Below, piece by piece: positions 6,260-7,313 of a stretch of 7,313 nucleotides of DNA; positions within the stretch are counted from its first letter, which is position 1, and the number at the start of each line of letters is the position of its first letter. The notes under the pieces are model-generated. The model saw only the letters and a program-made list of their open reading frames with translations. It was not told the DNA's origin and ran no database searches. This stretch comes from Solirubrobacterales bacterium (GTDB lineage Bacteria; Actinomycetota; Thermoleophilia; Solirubrobacterales; Solirubrobacteraceae), in contig PLBZ01000031.1 of assembly GCA_003134675.1 (NCBI GenBank), positions 1-7,313 on the forward strand, written 5' to 3'. The translations under genes were made by a program, and so were the position numbers.

Positions 6260-6802
6260 ATGCCTGTCCTCGCTTCAAACGGAAGCTTCCTGATCAAGCC
6301 GGGCATTGGCCTGATGGTCTGGACGTTGCTCGTGTTCGGGTTCACGATGGTGCTGCTCTCGAAGCTCGCCTTCCCGCGCATCAGCGAAGCGCTCGAACGG
6401 CGCAAGCGCAGCATCGAAGAGTCGATCGACTCTGCCGAGCGGACACGCGAGGAGGCGCAGAAGCTACTCGCCGAATATCGCAGCCGTCTGCAGGAGGCTC
6501 GCGCGCAGTCGGAGGAGATCGTCCAGCACGCGCGTCAGACGGCGGAGGCGCATGAGCGCGAGGCGAAAGAGAGCGCACGCGAGCTCGCCGCGGAGGCGGC
6601 GCGGCGAGCGCAGCGCGACATCGAGGTGGCCACCCAGCGGGCGCTTGGAGAGCTCCGCAAGGAGGTCGCCGATTTGACGATCATGGCCACCGAGAAGGTC
6701 ACTCGGAAGACTCTTGACGGGACCGACCAGAAGCGGCTCGTCGAGGAGGCGCTGGGCGAGCTCGACTTCTCGGGCCTGTCCTCGGGCGCTGCGAACAACT
6801 GA
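6260..6802 (+). CDS. atpF: F-type ATP synthase subunit b
   Basis: Subunit b (180 residues) forms the dimeric peripheral stalk that holds the catalytic head still against rotor torque. One N-terminal membrane helix (about 16-37) follows the short segment FLIKPGIGL with P14. After FPRISEALERRKRSIEESI begins a long charged coiled coil (about 45-130) with the expected alternation of Glu, Arg and Ala. Residues 131-168 (ELRKEVADLTIMATEKVTRKTL and on) match the C-terminal part that binds delta. A single b gene rather than a b/b' pair is seen here, so a homodimer is likely. ATG 6260 starts three bases after atpE and has no ribosome site of its own, which suggests re-initiation. The stop overlaps the atpH start. 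Confidence 0.95.
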   Translation: MPVLASNGSFLIKPGIGLMVWTLLVFGFTMVLLSKLAFPRISEALERRKRSIEESIDSAERTREEAQKLLAEYRSRLQEARAQSEEIVQHARQTAEAHEREAKESARELAAEAARRAQRDIEVATQRALGELRKEVADLTIMATEKVTRKTLDGTDQKRLVEEALGELDFSGLSSGAANN

Positions 6803-7313
6803 TGGAGGAGCTTGCCCGGGTATATGGCCGTTCGCTGTTTGAGGTGGCTCGCGAGCACGGCAAGCTCAATGAGCTGCGCGAGCAGCTCGGTCAGTTCGTC
6901 GACGCGCTGAATGAGCACCGCGGATTGCAGGTGTTCTTCTTCTCCCCCTATTTCTCGACGAGGGAGAAGCAGGAAGCACTCGGGCGTGTCCTTGATGGAG
7001 CTGATGAGCGGCTGCTGAACTTCTTGGCCCTGCTCATCGAAAATCACCGCATGCCCGTCATCTTCCGTGTGCGCCGCGAGTTCGAGCGGCTGTGGGAGCA
7101 GGAGCACCGGATGCTGGCGGTGGAGATCACGAGCGCGATCGAGCTCGATCCGGCCACCACCGACAGTTTGGCCGAGCGCATCGGTGAGCGGGCGGGACGC
7201 AAGGTGAAGCTGACCGCACGCGTGAACCCCGACATCTTGGGCGGCATCGTGTTGCGAGTCGGCAACTCGATTTTGGACGCCTCTATTCGTAACCGACTGG
7301 AGCAGCTGCGCAG
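6802..7313 (+). CDS. atpH: F-type ATP synthase subunit delta (3' partial)
   Basis: Delta (OSCP in mitochondria) joins the top of the alpha3beta3 head to the b stalk. The frame opens at ATG 6802, which overlaps the atpF stop as ATGA, and runs to the end of the window without a stop (170 codons plus two bases). The N-terminal helical domain starts ARVYGRSLFEVAREHGKL, the typical delta opening, and runs to about residue 105, including FFFSPYFSTREKQEAL (45-60). The C-terminal domain ends in NPDILGGIVLRVGN then SILDASIRNRLEQLR (142-170), matching the conserved GG..(V/I)..G...(L/I)D.S....L..L signature. Family members are about 175-185 residues, so only about ten residues are missing. Alpha (atpA) would be expected next. 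Confidence 0.93.
   Translation, partial: MEELARVYGRSLFEVAREHGKLNELREQLGQFVDALNEHRGLQVFFFSPYFSTREKQEALGRVLDGADERLLNFLALLIENHRMPVIFRVRREFERLWEQEHRMLAVEITSAIELDPATTDSLAERIGERAGRKVKLTARVNPDILGGIVLRVGNSILDASIRNRLEQLR

Noticed and set aside
6535..7107. 190-codon reverse open frame over atpF and atpH
   Set aside because: Shadow of two well-recognised genes. Parts look plausible only because the forward coiled-coil codons give Leu- and Ser-rich antisense.
1..7313. tRNA, rRNA, CRISPR array, insertion sequence or prophage elements
   Set aside because: I read both strands for spaced direct repeats, terminal inverted repeats, transposase motifs and tRNA-like cloverleaf patterns and found none.

Overview
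This is a high-GC bacterial chromosome segment. The F-type ATP synthase operon order, the very GC-rich third codon positions and the general style of the proteins suggest a deep-branching actinobacterium. My best guess is class Thermoleophilia (Solirubrobacterales and relatives). That placement comes from recalled family resemblance, not from a search.

Left half (about 1-4330): cell-envelope and membrane-lipid genes. Position 1 lies inside a glycosyltransferase of the MGDG-synthase/MurG type. It continues through a linker and one membrane helix into a C-terminal domain that looks like a NodB polysaccharide deacetylase with every catalytic residue lost. Its 3' end overlaps by 301 bp, tail to tail, a reverse-strand gene for a nine-helix NIPA/DMT-like membrane transporter. 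Divergent from the transporter is an apparently intact NodB-family polysaccharide deacetylase. It is followed 61 bp later by a PAP2-superfamily membrane protein with the PSLH and TGNHFLLD motifs of inositol-phosphorylceramide-synthase-like (AUR1-type) enzymes.

Middle (about 4244-4626): the end of the PAP2 reading frame holds a terminator-like hairpin with a T-run, then a good sigma70-type promoter (TTGTTA-N17-TAGACT) whose -10 box overlaps the PAP2 stop codon. About 290 bp of probable leader with several short hairpins follows. This looks like the control region of the ATP synthase operon.

Right half (4627-7313): the start of the atp operon in canonical order. It holds a diverged four-helix protein in the atpI position, then atpB (subunit a), atpE (c), atpF (b) and atpH (delta, cut by the window end about ten residues before its expected C-terminus). 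The genes are tightly packed: ATGA overlaps at atpI-like/atpB and atpF/atpH, and 3 bp between atpE and atpF. Only atpE has a strong Shine-Dalgarno sequence, which fits the high copy number of subunit c. The membrane sector a:c(n):b2 and the delta stalk link are encoded here; alpha, gamma, beta and epsilon should follow outside the window.

No RNA gene, insertion sequence, CRISPR array or prophage gene was seen. The most unusual items are the glycosyltransferase fused to a dead deacetylase domain with a catalytically complete relative 1 kb away, the long convergent overlap, and the terminator and promoter packed into the end of the PAP2 gene.
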